Below the pieces are notes generated by a model. That model saw only the letters and a list, made by a program, of their open reading frames with translations. It ran no database searches and was not told the DNA's origin. A stretch of DNA of 64,000 nucleotides, from contig JBNKKA010000004.1 of NCBI GenBank assembly GCA_050291585.1, positions 1-64,000 on the forward strand, in the 5' to 3' direction. A program made the position numbers and the translations under genes. This document shows positions 50,614 through 60,254 of this stretch, piece by piece; position 1 is the stretch's first letter; each line of letters opens with the position of its first letter. The DNA is from JASJCL01 sp050291585. GTDB taxonomy: Bacteria > Desulfobacterota > Desulfobacteria > Desulfobacterales > Desulfosarcinaceae.

Positions 50614-51897
50614 TTATTGTCCCAGCAGCGCCTTGAGGAAACAGCCACCACTTCCAGATGAACTATCCCCATCGTCATCGATGGGGTTTCCGCCGCCGTC
50701 CACGTTGGGGTTGTCAATGGCTCCGTAAACCACAACCATCTCTTGATCGACGTAATTCCAACCCGCCTCTAGGATGTCGATATCGGTGGTGCCTGCAGGC
50801 AGGGGTTCCACCCGGATGATGGTGGCGCTGCGACTGCACGAACCGGCATTGTGGTCCCAGTCGTGGTTATAGGGCCAGAGCACGTTCTGGTCGTCGGATT
50901 TGGAAGACTGGTCGGGGGCGCCCACCGTCTTCTGGGGTACCACCAGCCGAAAGGGACCCTCGCCATCCAGCTTGTTCTCGTCTGTGAGCACACCAGGCTC
51001 GAGGGGCGCGCCTTCGCGGGCATAGGCCAGGATCGCTTTAAGCCCCCCATCCACCGCTATGGTGGATCCATGACTGCGCCCTGTGGTGGAGGGAGCGCTG
51101 TAGTCACACCAGCCCACATCGGGGGTAACCGCTTCGTCAGCCTGGGTGTCATAGTAGTAGGTTGCCGTTGGATACTGGTAATCCTGCCCGGCCATGTTCC
51201 CATAAACGTGGTAGAAAACGTCGCCATCGTCAGAGTTTGCGGTCTCCTCCAGGGGATGGTATTGGGACCATCCGTCCGGGGCATACACCGTGATGCCGGT
51301 AGCCGTGTCCTGGACCCCAGCATCGTCCAGCAGGGTCTTTAAAGGCACACCCGTGTACTGGGCATAAAAATCCCCCGAGCGGGAGGTATTCATCAGCATA
51401 AACTGGGTATGCGTCCCCAGGGCCTGAAGCTGGGCCTTGGTATACACGTGGGCCGGGGCTACGGTCTTGGAGGGGTCATCGGCGTCATTGCCCGGGAAGC
51501 GGTTGGCGGCGATCTCAACCGCGTTGGTGTAACCGTCCGCGTCGCTGTCCAGAGAGTCGATGGCAGTGATGGCCTCAGCGTCGCGCCCGGCCGTCAGGTA
51601 GGCCAGTCCATATGGGTTGAGGGTGTCAACAATGTTGCCGCTCTCATCGTAGCCATATTTATAGTGACACCACTGGCAACTGCCCAGAACCACATCGCGA
51701 TCTTTGTAATCATCGTGATAGCTGCCCCCGGTGTGGCAAAGGGCGCAATGATCGAGCTTGCTGCCGGCCTTATCCGGATAGACCTCTAAAAATTTGGCCG
51801 CATCCTGCTCACCCTCATGGTGATAGGCGCCCCAGGCCGCCGTCGCCACCAGACACAAGATCAATCCTGACCAGATCATCATCTTTCGTAAGCGCAT
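50614..51897 (-). CDS. Secreted diheme protein with Oxidored_molyb-like part
   Basis: The 427-residue protein has a signal peptide (LCLVATAAWG), two heme c motifs (CALCH near residue 51, CQWCH near residue 74), a calcium-type DSDADGYTN repeat near residue 118 and a large domain. GDFYAQYTGVPLKTLLDDAG with ITVYAPDGWS recalls the sulfite-oxidase-type molybdopterin fold. The C-terminus is a Ser/Gly linker and GGCFLKALLGQ. It is probably periplasmic or surface-held and takes part in electron transfer. Cofactor binding by the larger domain is unproven. AAGGAGGAAGT precedes the ATG. It lies near the tungstate transporter. Confidence 0.75.
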   Translation of the reverse strand: MRLRKMMIWSGLILCLVATAAWGAYHHEGEQDAAKFLEVYPDKAGSKLDHCALCHTGGSYHDDYKDRDVVLGSCQWCHYKYGYDESGNIVDTLNPYGLAYLTAGRDAEAITAIDSLDSDADGYTNAVEIAANRFPGNDADDPSKTVAPAHVYTKAQLQALGTHTQFMLMNTSRSGDFYAQYTGVPLKTLLDDAGVQDTATGITVYAPDGWSQYHPLEETANSDDGDVFYHVYGNMAGQDYQYPTATYYYDTQADEAVTPDVGWCDYSAPSTTGRSHGSTIAVDGGLKAILAYAREGAPLEPGVLTDENKLDGEGPFRLVVPQKTVGAPDQSSKSDDQNVLWPYNHDWDHNAGSCSRSATIIRVEPLPAGTTDIDILEAGWNYVDQEMVVVYGAIDNPNVDGGGNPIDDDGDSSSGSGGCFLKALLGQ

Positions 51898-51963
51898 ACT
51901 TCCTCCTTCTTCTCAGTTTTCATTCAGAAATTGCCACGTTGTTTGTGCGCGGGGTACCAGCAA

Positions 51964-52036
51964 GTGCCCATCCAGAGATGGTTCATCTCGCCCGCGGTCA
52001 AGTCGGGTGAGAGGTACCGTTTATGAATGGGTACTA
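51964..52036 (-). repeat. 3' conserved element, copy B (complete hairpin)
   Basis: It starts right after the porin stop codon: TAGTACCCATTCATAAACGG..ACCTCTCACCCG. It then returns as CGGGCGAGATGAACC..CTGGATGGGCAC. The two arms of about 31 nt are imperfect inverted repeats. The outer arm matches copies A and C. Confidence 0.65.
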
Positions 52037-53434
52037 TTAAAAATCCAGACTCATTCTCAGGGTCACCACATTCTCCCTATCCACATAGTCTACCGTTCCA
52101 TCCTGGCGCACCCGCACACGGATTTTATCGGACATATCGGTGTGACTTAGATCCAGTACCAGACGATACATGGGAAACAGGAGCCAATTTACAGCCAGGG
52201 TGTAGGTATCTGCCTCGCGAACCGACACATAGGCGCCGGGGGAGATCCAGTCCTCGTCGCCCTCGAAGTGGGCGGCCCGAATGCCCAGCACAACGGCGCC
52301 CCAGGTGCCCGCTTCGGGATCAAAAAAACGATCCGGGTAAAGGGGCTGCATCACCCCCCTCGAAAGAATGAAGGACTCCCCGGTGATGGCCCACATGGCG
52401 CTCAGGTACCCGGCACTGAAGTCGGCGTCCTGGGCCGACTCACCAGCGGGCTTTAGCCCGGTGTAGCGCAGATGCACGTACTCCCCCGAGAGGGCCACCG
52501 GGCCATGGCTCCAAAAAGCTTCGATGCCCAGGCGCCAGCGCCCGCCCACATCCTGGAGGACCCCGAATTTGGTGTCGTGACTGAGTTTGTAGAGGGCCCG
52601 GCTGCTACCGGCCATGCCCGGACTTTTAACGCTGAGGCTGAGATTGACAGTGTCGATGTCGGCATAGGTGGCCGAACCGCCCAGGTGCAGGTTCTGAAGC
52701 CAGCCCGAGCCACCATCTTTGAAAGGCGCCAGCACCACACGGGCCGCCGCTTCGGGGTTATCGCTTTCGGTGCCCCGGGTGCTTCCATCTTCTCCATTGC
52801 CATTGAAGACCCCCAGAGCGTAGATGCAGCGCTCGTCCAAAACGGAGCCGTGGAGCATCAGGCCGATGTCGCGTTGGGGCCCCAGGGAGTATGTGTATGA
52901 TCGTTCGGCAAAATAGAGTCCCTTGTCGCGGGTCTGCCACTCCAGGCTGAAGGGCTCCTTGAATTGCCCCATGCGGAGGCTGGCCGGGACCTTGCCGCCC
53001 TCGGCGTAAGCATTCACCAGGTTGCTAGTCTCATTACCCTGGAACTCGTACTCCAGGCCGTAGCGCACCCAACGGGTCAGATCACCGTTGAAACGCAGGC
53101 GTGCCCGCCGGACGTCGAAACGGTTGTCGTTGCGCTCCTCCTCCAGGTAATAGCGGTAGTCGGTCTGGAAGCCCCCCCCCAGACGCAGGGCCATACCGCC
53201 ATCCTCCTCGGAGCGAATGTAAAAGCCGCCTTTGTAGCCCGCGAAAAAGATCCGCTCACCCCAGGCGCAAAAAGGGGTGAGGGTGAGAAAAGTAAGAATG
53301 ATGATCCCCAGTACGCCGACCCGTAGGGGCCGGTGGCCACGGCAGGGAAGGGTCGCGAACCCTTTTGGAAGAACATTCTGCTTGTGGCGGATGACCGCCC
53401 CGTCCCCACCATCGCCCGCACCGCTTCGCCGCAT
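52037..53434 (-). CDS. Phosphate-selective porin (OprO/OprP type)
   Basis: The 465-residue outer-membrane beta-barrel has a signal-like hydrophobic stretch (GIIILTFLTLTPFCAWG, about residues 42-58). The barrel part carries the OprO/P features GGFQTDYRYYLEEE, FDVRRARLRFNGDLTRWVRY and FKEPFSLEW. The final LRMSLDF ends in Phe as outer-membrane proteins do. The N-terminal 40 residues before the signal are unusually long, so the true start may be a non-ATG codon further in. The substrate may be an oxyanion. Confidence 0.85.
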   Translation of the reverse strand: MRRSGAGDGGDGAVIRHKQNVLPKGFATLPCRGHRPLRVGVLGIIILTFLTLTPFCAWGERIFFAGYKGGFYIRSEEDGGMALRLGGGFQTDYRYYLEEERNDNRFDVRRARLRFNGDLTRWVRYGLEYEFQGNETSNLVNAYAEGGKVPASLRMGQFKEPFSLEWQTRDKGLYFAERSYTYSLGPQRDIGLMLHGSVLDERCIYALGVFNGNGEDGSTRGTESDNPEAAARVVLAPFKDGGSGWLQNLHLGGSATYADIDTVNLSLSVKSPGMAGSSRALYKLSHDTKFGVLQDVGGRWRLGIEAFWSHGPVALSGEYVHLRYTGLKPAGESAQDADFSAGYLSAMWAITGESFILSRGVMQPLYPDRFFDPEAGTWGAVVLGIRAAHFEGDEDWISPGAYVSVREADTYTLAVNWLLFPMYRLVLDLSHTDMSDKIRVRVRQDGTVDYVDRENVVTLRMSLDF

Positions 53435-53817
53435 TCCGCACCGTCTCTTCCGAATCCAATTTGAAAAGCAAGGAGATCCATGGGATGGGGGCCATCGATG
53501 AAGATAAGGTTGGATTGACCCCGTATCGGTTCTTTTATCAACTCAATATAGCAAGCATGTCAAATATTTTGGCTCATAAATACTCATCATTACCTATAAT
53601 TACCGATAATAACCCTTAGAATATCAGGTCGAAATGCACCGGGTTTTCTGTTGACGATCCTTCCGAGGACCGTTAGATTGATGGTCGTCCACAAAATGAT
53701 TCCGGGCACCTAGTGCATACAATCATAGGGGTGCCACCAGCGCCCATGACGATAATCAGCGTTCAGCCGTCCCAGCCCCGCGCGGCCAACGATTTGCCTG
53801 ACACATCAAGAAACAAG

Positions 53818-55110
53818 ATGCTGAACGATACACAGAAGCTTGAAAGCCTGACCCGCCTGGGGATCGAACTCAACCAGGTCCACGACCTGGACATCCTCAT
53901 GGAGCGGATCCTCACCGAAGCCCGGCAGTTCGTAAACGCTGATGCTGGCTCAATTTACATCCGCGATAATGAGGCCCTGCACTTCACCTATACCCAGAAT
54001 CAGACCCTCCAGCGGCGGTTGCCCAAGGGGCAGAAACTGATCTACTCCACCTTCAGCATGCCCATAGATGAAAACAGCATCGCCGGTTACGTGGCGGCTA
54101 CCGGCAAGGCCCTCAACATCGCCGACGTTTACCTCCTCGATCCCAGCCTGCCCTACCAGTTCAGCAAGGGGTTTGACGAAGCCTCGGGCTACAAAACGGT
54201 TTCCATCCTCACCGTACCCCTCAAAAACGCCGCCGACGAGATCCTCGGCATCCTCCAGATCATCAACGCCCAGGATAGCCAGAAACAGATCCAGCCTTTC
54301 TCGGGCACTGACGAGACCATCATGTTCCATTTTGCCAGCATCGCGTCGGTGGCCCTGGAGCGAGCCCAGATGACGCGCGCCATGATCCTGCGCATGATCC
54401 GCATGGCGGAGATGCGGGACCCCATGGAGACCGGCGCACATGTCAACCGGGTGGCCGGTTTTGCCGTGGAGATCTACGAGCAGTGGGCCCTCAGACGCAA
54501 TATGGACCTCAAAGAGATCGACAAGGTACGTGACGTTCTGCGCATGGCGGCCATGCTCCACGACGTGGGCAAGATCGCCACCTCAGATCTCATCCTTAAA
54601 AAGCCTGAACGCCTTGATCGGCAGGAATACGCTACCATGAAGTTGCACACCCTCCATGGGGCGCAGCTCTTCCTCGATCGCCGCTCGGACTTTGACGAGG
54701 CCGCCGGCATCGTTGCCCTCAACCACCACGAGCGCTGGGACGGCACCGGCTATCCCGGCCACATTGATGTCCACAGCGGCGAGCCCCTGGCTGCCCACGT
54801 GGGTCCCGATGGGTGCGCCACCGGCAAAAAGGCGGAGGAGATCCCCCTTTTCGGCCGCATCGTTTCCCTGGCCGATGTCTACGACGCCTTGTGCTCCAAT
54901 CGCAGCTACAAGGAACCCTGGTCCGAGGAGCGTATATTCGACTACATCGAAAAAGAGACCGGCAGCCGTTTCGACCCTGAGATCGTGGAGATCTTCTTCT
55001 CACGCCTGGACGTGATCCGCGCTATCCAGGCGCGTTACACTGAAGCCGATGTAAAAGACAAAGCCGCGCCCAAGCACGCCCTCAAGTGGTCAGACGCCGC
55101 ACCGCATTGA
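53818..55110 (+). CDS. GAF / HD-GYP cyclic-di-GMP phosphodiesterase
   Basis: From ATG 53818 the 430-residue protein has a GAF domain (about 5-165, with VNADAGSIYIRDN and PIDENSIAGYVAATGK) and an HD-GYP domain (about 180-400). Its motifs HDVGKIATSDLIL, NHHERWDGTGYPG and GRIVSLADVYDAL are complete, so hydrolysis of cyclic di-GMP is expected. In-frame starts at 53713 and 53746 would add up to 35 unconserved residues. It is followed by an HD-domain gene. Confidence 0.88.
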   Translation: MLNDTQKLESLTRLGIELNQVHDLDILMERILTEARQFVNADAGSIYIRDNEALHFTYTQNQTLQRRLPKGQKLIYSTFSMPIDENSIAGYVAATGKALNIADVYLLDPSLPYQFSKGFDEASGYKTVSILTVPLKNAADEILGILQIINAQDSQKQIQPFSGTDETIMFHFASIASVALERAQMTRAMILRMIRMAEMRDPMETGAHVNRVAGFAVEIYEQWALRRNMDLKEIDKVRDVLRMAAMLHDVGKIATSDLILKKPERLDRQEYATMKLHTLHGAQLFLDRRSDFDEAAGIVALNHHERWDGTGYPGHIDVHSGEPLAAHVGPDGCATGKKAEEIPLFGRIVSLADVYDALCSNRSYKEPWSEERIFDYIEKETGSRFDPEIVEIFFSRLDVIRAIQARYTEADVKDKAAPKHALKWSDAAPH

Positions 55111-55128
55111 CACCCAAAAGGAATGCTC

Positions 55129-55713
55129 ATGGAGAAGCGCCCCCCCACAAGAGAAGAAGCCTACGCCCTTTTGACGCGCTACAATCAGAGCGAGAGCCTG
55201 ATCAAGCATGCCCTGGCGGTGGAGGGCGTCATGCGCCACTTCGCCCGCAAGCACGGCGCCGACGAGGAGATGTGGGGCATCATCGGCCTGGTCCACGACC
55301 TGGACTACGAGCAGTTCCCCGAGCAGCACTGCACCAAATCGGCCGAAATTCTCCGGGAGAATAACTGGCCCGAGGACTATATCCGCGCTGTGGTCAGTCA
55401 TGGATGGGGGATCTGCAGTGCGGTGGAGCCCCTCAGCGACCTCGAAAAGGTGCTCTACGCCGTGGACGAGCTGACCGGCCTAGTGACCACTACCGCTTTG
55501 GTACGACCGAGCCGCAGCGTCATGGACCTCAAGGTCAAATCGGTGAAGAAGAAGTGGAAGGATAAACGCTTCGCCGCCAAGGTGGACCGCGGCATCATAG
55601 AGAAGGGCGCCGAGCGCCTGGGCATGCCCGTCGCCGATCTCATCAAAGATACCATCGCTGGCATGCAGAGCGTGGCTCCGGCAATAGGCCTGGCGGGGGC
55701 AGAGAAGGCGTAA
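55129..55713 (+). CDS. HD-domain hydrolase
   Basis: The 194-residue protein has an N-terminal HD fold: LIKHALAVEGVMRHFARKHG, IGLVHDLDYEQFPEQH and SHGWGICSAVEPLSDLEKVLYAVDELTGL. This is the HDIG-type family, often acting on nucleotides. AAGGA lies 6 nt before ATG 55129. It is 18 nt from the HD-GYP gene and probably in one operon with it. Confidence 0.85.
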   Translation: MEKRPPTREEAYALLTRYNQSESLIKHALAVEGVMRHFARKHGADEEMWGIIGLVHDLDYEQFPEQHCTKSAEILRENNWPEDYIRAVVSHGWGICSAVEPLSDLEKVLYAVDELTGLVTTTALVRPSRSVMDLKVKSVKKKWKDKRFAAKVDRGIIEKGAERLGMPVADLIKDTIAGMQSVAPAIGLAGAEKA

Positions 55714-55802
55714 GCCATCTATCTACACCCTGACGATCATGACTGGAACAGACGCACCCACCCACCCGATTTACCGAATCAACAAATCAACGATTTCATG
55801 AA

Positions 55803-57143
55803 TCACAATAATGAGATCGCCATATCCGACAACTCCGAGCGCTCGCCTTTCTCCAGATTGATGTGGGTGAAGAGGTTCTGGCCCTTCATCTTCTCGATGA
55901 GATAGCTGAGGCCGTTGGACTGGCTGTCCAGGTAGGGATGATCGATCTGGAAGATATCGCCGGTGAAGACGATCTTGGTGCCCTCTCCGGCACGGGTGAT
56001 GATGGTTTTCACCTCGTGGGGGGTCAGGTTCTGGGCCTCGTCGACGATGAAGAAGACTTTCACGATGCTGCGCCCACGGATGTAGGAGAGGGGTGTAATA
56101 ACGATCTTCTCCTCCTCTAGCAGGTCTTTGATCAGGAATCTGGATCCGTTGGCGCTCTTCTGGGATACCTGGTTCTGGATGACGGAGAGGTTGTCGAAAA
56201 GGGGCTGCATATAGGGATCGAGCTTTGACTTGATATCCCCCGGCAGATAGCCGATGTCTTTGTTGCTGAGGGGCACCACCGGACGGGCGATAAAGATCTG
56301 ACGATAGTAACGCTTGCTCTCCAGGGCTGCGGCCAGAGCCAGGAGGGTTTTACCAGTGCCAGCCTTGCCGGTGAGAGTCACCAGGGGAATGTCGCGGTTC
56401 ATGAGGGCATCCAGGGCAAAGGTCTGCTCGGCGTTACGCGGCCGGATCTGGCAGCAGGCGCGGTGCTCCACCCGCCGCAACCGATCCAGGGCAGGATCGA
56501 AAACCCCCAGCACCGATTTACTGCCGTTGCGCAGGATAAGATACTCGTTGGGCAGGAGGTCTTCGGGCAGTTCTATCTCATCCAGACCGATCTCATAAGG
56601 CGTCTCGTATAGCCGGCTGATGGCCTCGCCAGGGCTGTCCTCCAAGAGACGGGCACCGGTGTATAGCCCGCCGACATCCTTGACGTGGTCGGTGGTGTAA
56701 TCTTCAGCCAAAAGCCCCAAGGCCTTCGCTTTCATGCGCAGATTGACGTCCTTGGTGACCATCACGACCCGGTCGAAACCGCGCTCCTGGGCCAGGTGGT
56801 AGGCGGCATTTAAAATTCTATGGTCGGGCTTTTCCATTCCGAAATTGGCTGCCACCTTGGGATCCGGCGCCGACTCCAGACAGACCGAGATCGCCCCCTT
56901 GCCCTCCCCCAGAGGCATCCCGCCATTGAAAATCGAGGCGCTCGAGAGGGTATCCAAGGCGCGTACGAACTCCCTGGCATTGCAATTGAGGATCTCCTTG
57001 CCCTTTTTGAAACGATCCAACTCCTCGATGACGGTTATGGGGATGGAGATATCGTGTTCATCGAACTGGTGAATACAGGAGCTGTCATGCAGGATGACGT
57101 TGGTGTCTAGAACAAATAGCTTCTTAACAGTGCTGGGGTTCAT
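55803..57143 (-). CDS. PIN-PhoH ATPase (YlaK/PhoH2-like)
   Basis: The 446-residue protein has an N-terminal PIN nuclease domain (FVLDTNVILHDSSC with its acidic residues, VIEELDRFKKG; about 7-150) and a C-terminal PhoH-type helicase/ATPase domain (Walker A LTGKAGTGKTLLALAAAL near 270, KVFFIVDEAQNLTPHEVKTI near 370). Such fusions act as RNA unwinding nucleases, at times in toxin-antitoxin-like pairs. A short upstream frame overlaps its start by 4 nt. Confidence 0.92.
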   Translation of the reverse strand: MNPSTVKKLFVLDTNVILHDSSCIHQFDEHDISIPITVIEELDRFKKGKEILNCNAREFVRALDTLSSASIFNGGMPLGEGKGAISVCLESAPDPKVAANFGMEKPDHRILNAAYHLAQERGFDRVVMVTKDVNLRMKAKALGLLAEDYTTDHVKDVGGLYTGARLLEDSPGEAISRLYETPYEIGLDEIELPEDLLPNEYLILRNGSKSVLGVFDPALDRLRRVEHRACCQIRPRNAEQTFALDALMNRDIPLVTLTGKAGTGKTLLALAAALESKRYYRQIFIARPVVPLSNKDIGYLPGDIKSKLDPYMQPLFDNLSVIQNQVSQKSANGSRFLIKDLLEEEKIVITPLSYIRGRSIVKVFFIVDEAQNLTPHEVKTIITRAGEGTKIVFTGDIFQIDHPYLDSQSNGLSYLIEKMKGQNLFTHINLEKGERSELSDMAISLL

Positions 57144-57385
57144 GGAATCTCCGAATCTGAACTAGCGTCAATGGGAAGCACCTGCCGCTCCAGACTTACG
57201 GTTCTATCGAGATGAAGGCCCTTAAGCATAGCGGCAATCACCTTTTCAAAGCGACCCAAAGGGCCAAACGGCAGGGGGGTGAGAATTGTCAATCGAGAGT
57301 GGATCCCATAGACGGAAAAGGTTGGTAGTGGGTGGCTGTTGGATATGGGTAGGAGCAAGCTGGGCCAAAGCCTTTCAAGCACCAT
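57140..57385 (-). CDS. Possible small upstream ORF of the PhoH gene
   Basis: The 81-residue frame has a stop that overlaps the phoH-type ATG by 4 nt (ATGA), as in coupled genes. Some PhoH2 genes have an antitoxin-like upstream partner. The sequence here (TILTPLPFGPLGRFEKVIAA) is not recognisable as such. The ribosome site is unclear; it may be chance. Confidence 0.3.
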   Translation of the reverse strand: MVLERLWPSLLLPISNSHPLPTFSVYGIHSRLTILTPLPFGPLGRFEKVIAAMLKGLHLDRTVSLERQVLPIDASSDSEIP

Positions 57386-57483
57386 TACACGCTGAAATAA
57401 TAGAAAATAATTAATAATAATTTAGTATAGCATATGTCACCGGGGACTTCAATAGTCCCTACGGCGCGACTGCAGGAGGATGC

Positions 57484-57511
57484 TTGCATTCCGTATCAAC
57501 GGTCTTATAAT
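57484..57511 (+). promoter_or_regulatory. Candidate promoter of the NifX-like gene
   Basis: TTGCAT (57484-57489), a 16-nt spacer and TATAAT (57506-57511) lie about 92 nt ahead of the gene start. The rest of 57386-57603 shows only AT-rich DNA. Confidence 0.5.
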
Positions 57512-57603
57512 GGATGGATTTGTTGTGGCACCACCCTAAGGACACAGCCCTGTACCACGGCATTGACTTCGCTCCCCTAACCCTATTAATCAAAGGACAC
57601 ACC

Positions 57604-58023
57604 ATGAAAATCGCTTTTCCAACCATGCAGGACCTGGGACTGGATTCGCCCGTATACAGCCACTTCGGCTCGGCCGCTTTTTTTGTCATCGTGGACAGTG
57701 AGAACGACAGCTTCAAGGTTCAGCAGAATCCGGATCAGGACCACGAACACGGCCATTGCCAACCCCTGGCAGCCCTGGGCAACACCACAGTGGGTGCCGT
57801 TGTGGTGGGTGGCATCGGCGGCGGCGCCCTGCGCAAACTTGCCGCCGAGAAGGTCACCGCATACCGCGCCGAGGAGGGTAATGTGGCCCACAACCTGGCG
57901 CGCTTCAAAGCCGATCAACTGACGGCCTTCACCGTGGATATGACCTGTGGGGGCACGTACAGATTGGTGAAAACGGCGGCTGCGCCCATCACTGATTTCT
58001 TCGATACTCAGAACAGAGAATAA
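57604..58023 (+). CDS. NifX/NifB-type FeMo-cofactor-binding domain protein
   Basis: The 139-residue protein has the dinitrogenase iron-molybdenum cofactor domain: MKIAFPTMQDLGLDSPVYSH (with FGSAAFF following), a His-rich DHEHGHCQPLAALG and GAVVVGGIGGGALRKLAAE. Stand-alone members bind Fe-S or FeMo clusters and occur in many anaerobes without nitrogenase. AAGGA lies 6 nt ahead of ATG 57604. No nif genes are near. Confidence 0.85.
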   Translation: MKIAFPTMQDLGLDSPVYSHFGSAAFFVIVDSENDSFKVQQNPDQDHEHGHCQPLAALGNTTVGAVVVGGIGGGALRKLAAEKVTAYRAEEGNVAHNLARFKADQLTAFTVDMTCGGTYRLVKTAAAPITDFFDTQNRE

Positions 58024-58047
58024 AGCGGCTATGATGTCCGTCAGAAT

Positions 58048-60030
58048 TTAGCTGGCCACCTGGATGCCTGCGGGGCTGATAAGATCCAGCACCCGTCGCA
58101 CGGTGGTGGCCAGCTTATGAATGGAGAGCGGTTTGAGCAGGAGTTCGCGTGCGCCGATGAGGGCGGCCCGCTCCTTGTCGATGCGCTCACTGTAGCCAGT
58201 GCAGATGATCACCGGCAAATCGGGATAGAGTTTGAGGGCCCGGGTGGCCAGTTCATCCCCGGTAAGATCGGGCATGGTCATATCGGTGATAAGAAGATCG
58301 TAGCGCCCTTTGTTGGCGTGCAGGGCGGCCAACGCCTCCACTGAACTGGAGCGGGCGTCCACCTTATAACCCATCTGCTTAAGCATGTCCTTGCCCAGAT
58401 CGGCGAGAAAGATCTCGTCATCCACAAACAGAATCGACTCCGACCCACGGGGTAGATCTGTCTTTGCGCCGTCATCCATTGCCATGGGCAGGTTGACGAT
58501 GGGAAAGCGCACGTCAAAGCAGGCCCCACCACCCACTTCGCTGGTCACGGCTATGGTCCCACCGTGATTCTTGACGATACCATGCACCACAGCCAATCCC
58601 ATGCCGGTTCCACGACCGGTTTCCTTGGTGGTGTAAAATGGATCAAAAATCCGCTTGAGGACCTCCACATCCATCCCATGGCCGGTATCGGTCACCCGCA
58701 GGCGCACCATCTCTCCACTGACCGGTATAGCCAGCCCTATCATTTCACTATCGACGGAGACATTATCCAGGCTGATGCGTAGTTCGCCCCCCTCAGCCTC
58801 CATGGCGTGGGCTGCATTTGCGCATAGATTCATCACCACCTGGTGGATCTGGGTGGGATCGCCGAGAATAATATTGTTCCGCGTAGCCATATCGAATTGA
58901 ATTCTAATGCTAGTGGGAAGGGTGGCGCGCAACAGCTTGAGGGCCTCTTCGACCACACCGGTGAGCTCGAGGCGTTTTTTAAGGGGCGCATCTTTACGGC
59001 TGAATGTGAGAATCTGGCGCACCAGTTCCTTGGCGCGGTTGGTGCCTTTGAGCACCTGTTCCAAGCGGTTATGGGCTGCCTCCCCGGGATCCAGGCTCAA
59101 TTGGGCCAACTCCACATAGCCCATAATACCGGACAGGATATTGTTGAAGTCGTGGGCGATGCCGCCGGCCAGGGTGCCAATGGCCTCCATCTTTTGAGAT
59201 TGCATCAGTTGAGCTTCAAGCTGGGAACAGGCATTCTCGGCCTGGATCTTGTCAGTGATGTCAAAAGCGATGCCGGCCAGAAGAGGCGTTTTGTCGTGGC
59301 GCAGGATGGGGAACTTGGAGACACGATAATAACGAACTTCATTATCCAGAGAGACCATCTCGACCGTGTTGAGCGCCTCGCCTTCGATCAGGACGCGCTG
59401 ATCGTTGCGTTCCAGTTCGACGGCGATGTCCTCGCTCCAGAGATCGTGGTCGGTTTTGCCGATGCGCTCCATGGGGCTCTGGTTAAAGAAAGTCTGGCAG
59501 GCGGCGTTGAAATAGAGATAGCGGCCGTGCTCATCTTTCATATAAGCCAAGGCCGGTAGGTAGCGCATGAATGCGTCGAAAAGTTGCTTGTTCTCCCGCA
59601 GGGCGGCTTCCGTACGACGGCGTTCACGGACTTCAGCCTCCAACTGGGCACGGGCCTCGGAGAGCTGGTTCATGCACTGGTTGAAGTGGTGGCCGAAAGG
59701 GGTAGTTGGGGCCTGATCGACTGGAACGCGGCACTCCAGATTCCCTCTGGCGGCCTGCTGCAGGGCATTGCGAAGGGGTTCCAAAGACCGCAGACGCCAT
59801 GCCACTAGCAAATAGGTTGAAGCCACAATGCCGACGCCAATCAGGGCCTGCCACCAGGGCTCTAAAGTGCTCCCAAGAAAATCGGCTTGATGTGTCCAGA
59901 GAAAGGCACCCATCAGGCAGACGCCCACCCATGTGCTCACACAGACCGCCACGCGATGGTGAAAACGGTGCGGCAGGCAGGTCTTTACGCCCGCTTTGAT
60001 TCCAGAGATTGGTTTTTTAGTGGGCTGCAT
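58048..60030 (-). CDS. Hybrid sensor histidine kinase (PAS, HisKA, HATPase, receiver)
   Basis: The 660-residue protein has two membrane helices (about 27-47 and 60-80) followed by a HAMP-like linker, a PAS domain (about 140-265), HisKA with the phospho-His in GGIAHDFNNILSGIMG near residue 290, an HATPase domain (NLCANAAHAME; DTGHGMD; GRGTGMGLAVVHGIVKNHGG) and a C-terminal receiver (ILFVDDEIFL, phospho-Asp in DLLITDMTMPDLTG, LLKPLS). No phosphotransfer or output partner lies next to it. The signal is unknown. Confidence 0.93.
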   Translation of the reverse strand: MQPTKKPISGIKAGVKTCLPHRFHHRVAVCVSTWVGVCLMGAFLWTHQADFLGSTLEPWWQALIGVGIVASTYLLVAWRLRSLEPLRNALQQAARGNLECRVPVDQAPTTPFGHHFNQCMNQLSEARAQLEAEVRERRRTEAALRENKQLFDAFMRYLPALAYMKDEHGRYLYFNAACQTFFNQSPMERIGKTDHDLWSEDIAVELERNDQRVLIEGEALNTVEMVSLDNEVRYYRVSKFPILRHDKTPLLAGIAFDITDKIQAENACSQLEAQLMQSQKMEAIGTLAGGIAHDFNNILSGIMGYVELAQLSLDPGEAAHNRLEQVLKGTNRAKELVRQILTFSRKDAPLKKRLELTGVVEEALKLLRATLPTSIRIQFDMATRNNIILGDPTQIHQVVMNLCANAAHAMEAEGGELRISLDNVSVDSEMIGLAIPVSGEMVRLRVTDTGHGMDVEVLKRIFDPFYTTKETGRGTGMGLAVVHGIVKNHGGTIAVTSEVGGGACFDVRFPIVNLPMAMDDGAKTDLPRGSESILFVDDEIFLADLGKDMLKQMGYKVDARSSSVEALAALHANKGRYDLLITDMTMPDLTGDELATRALKLYPDLPVIICTGYSERIDKERAALIGARELLLKPLSIHKLATTVRRVLDLISPAGIQVAS

Positions 60031-60254
60031 CAACAATTAAGGACCTTTTGTTTCAGACGCTGATGCCTTCCCTATCGCCAGTTTTTGTAGAAAACTTGAG
60101 ATCTGATACGAAATGTCGGCAACGTCGACACTGTTGGATGTTACAATAGCCAGACCTAAGCTCACTTTACTGAATTCATTCTATTAATCAGAATAATAAT
60201 TAGCATCAGGAGGCGTGGGGAAGCTGCCGGCATTCAGCTGCTGAAGCTAGAGGC

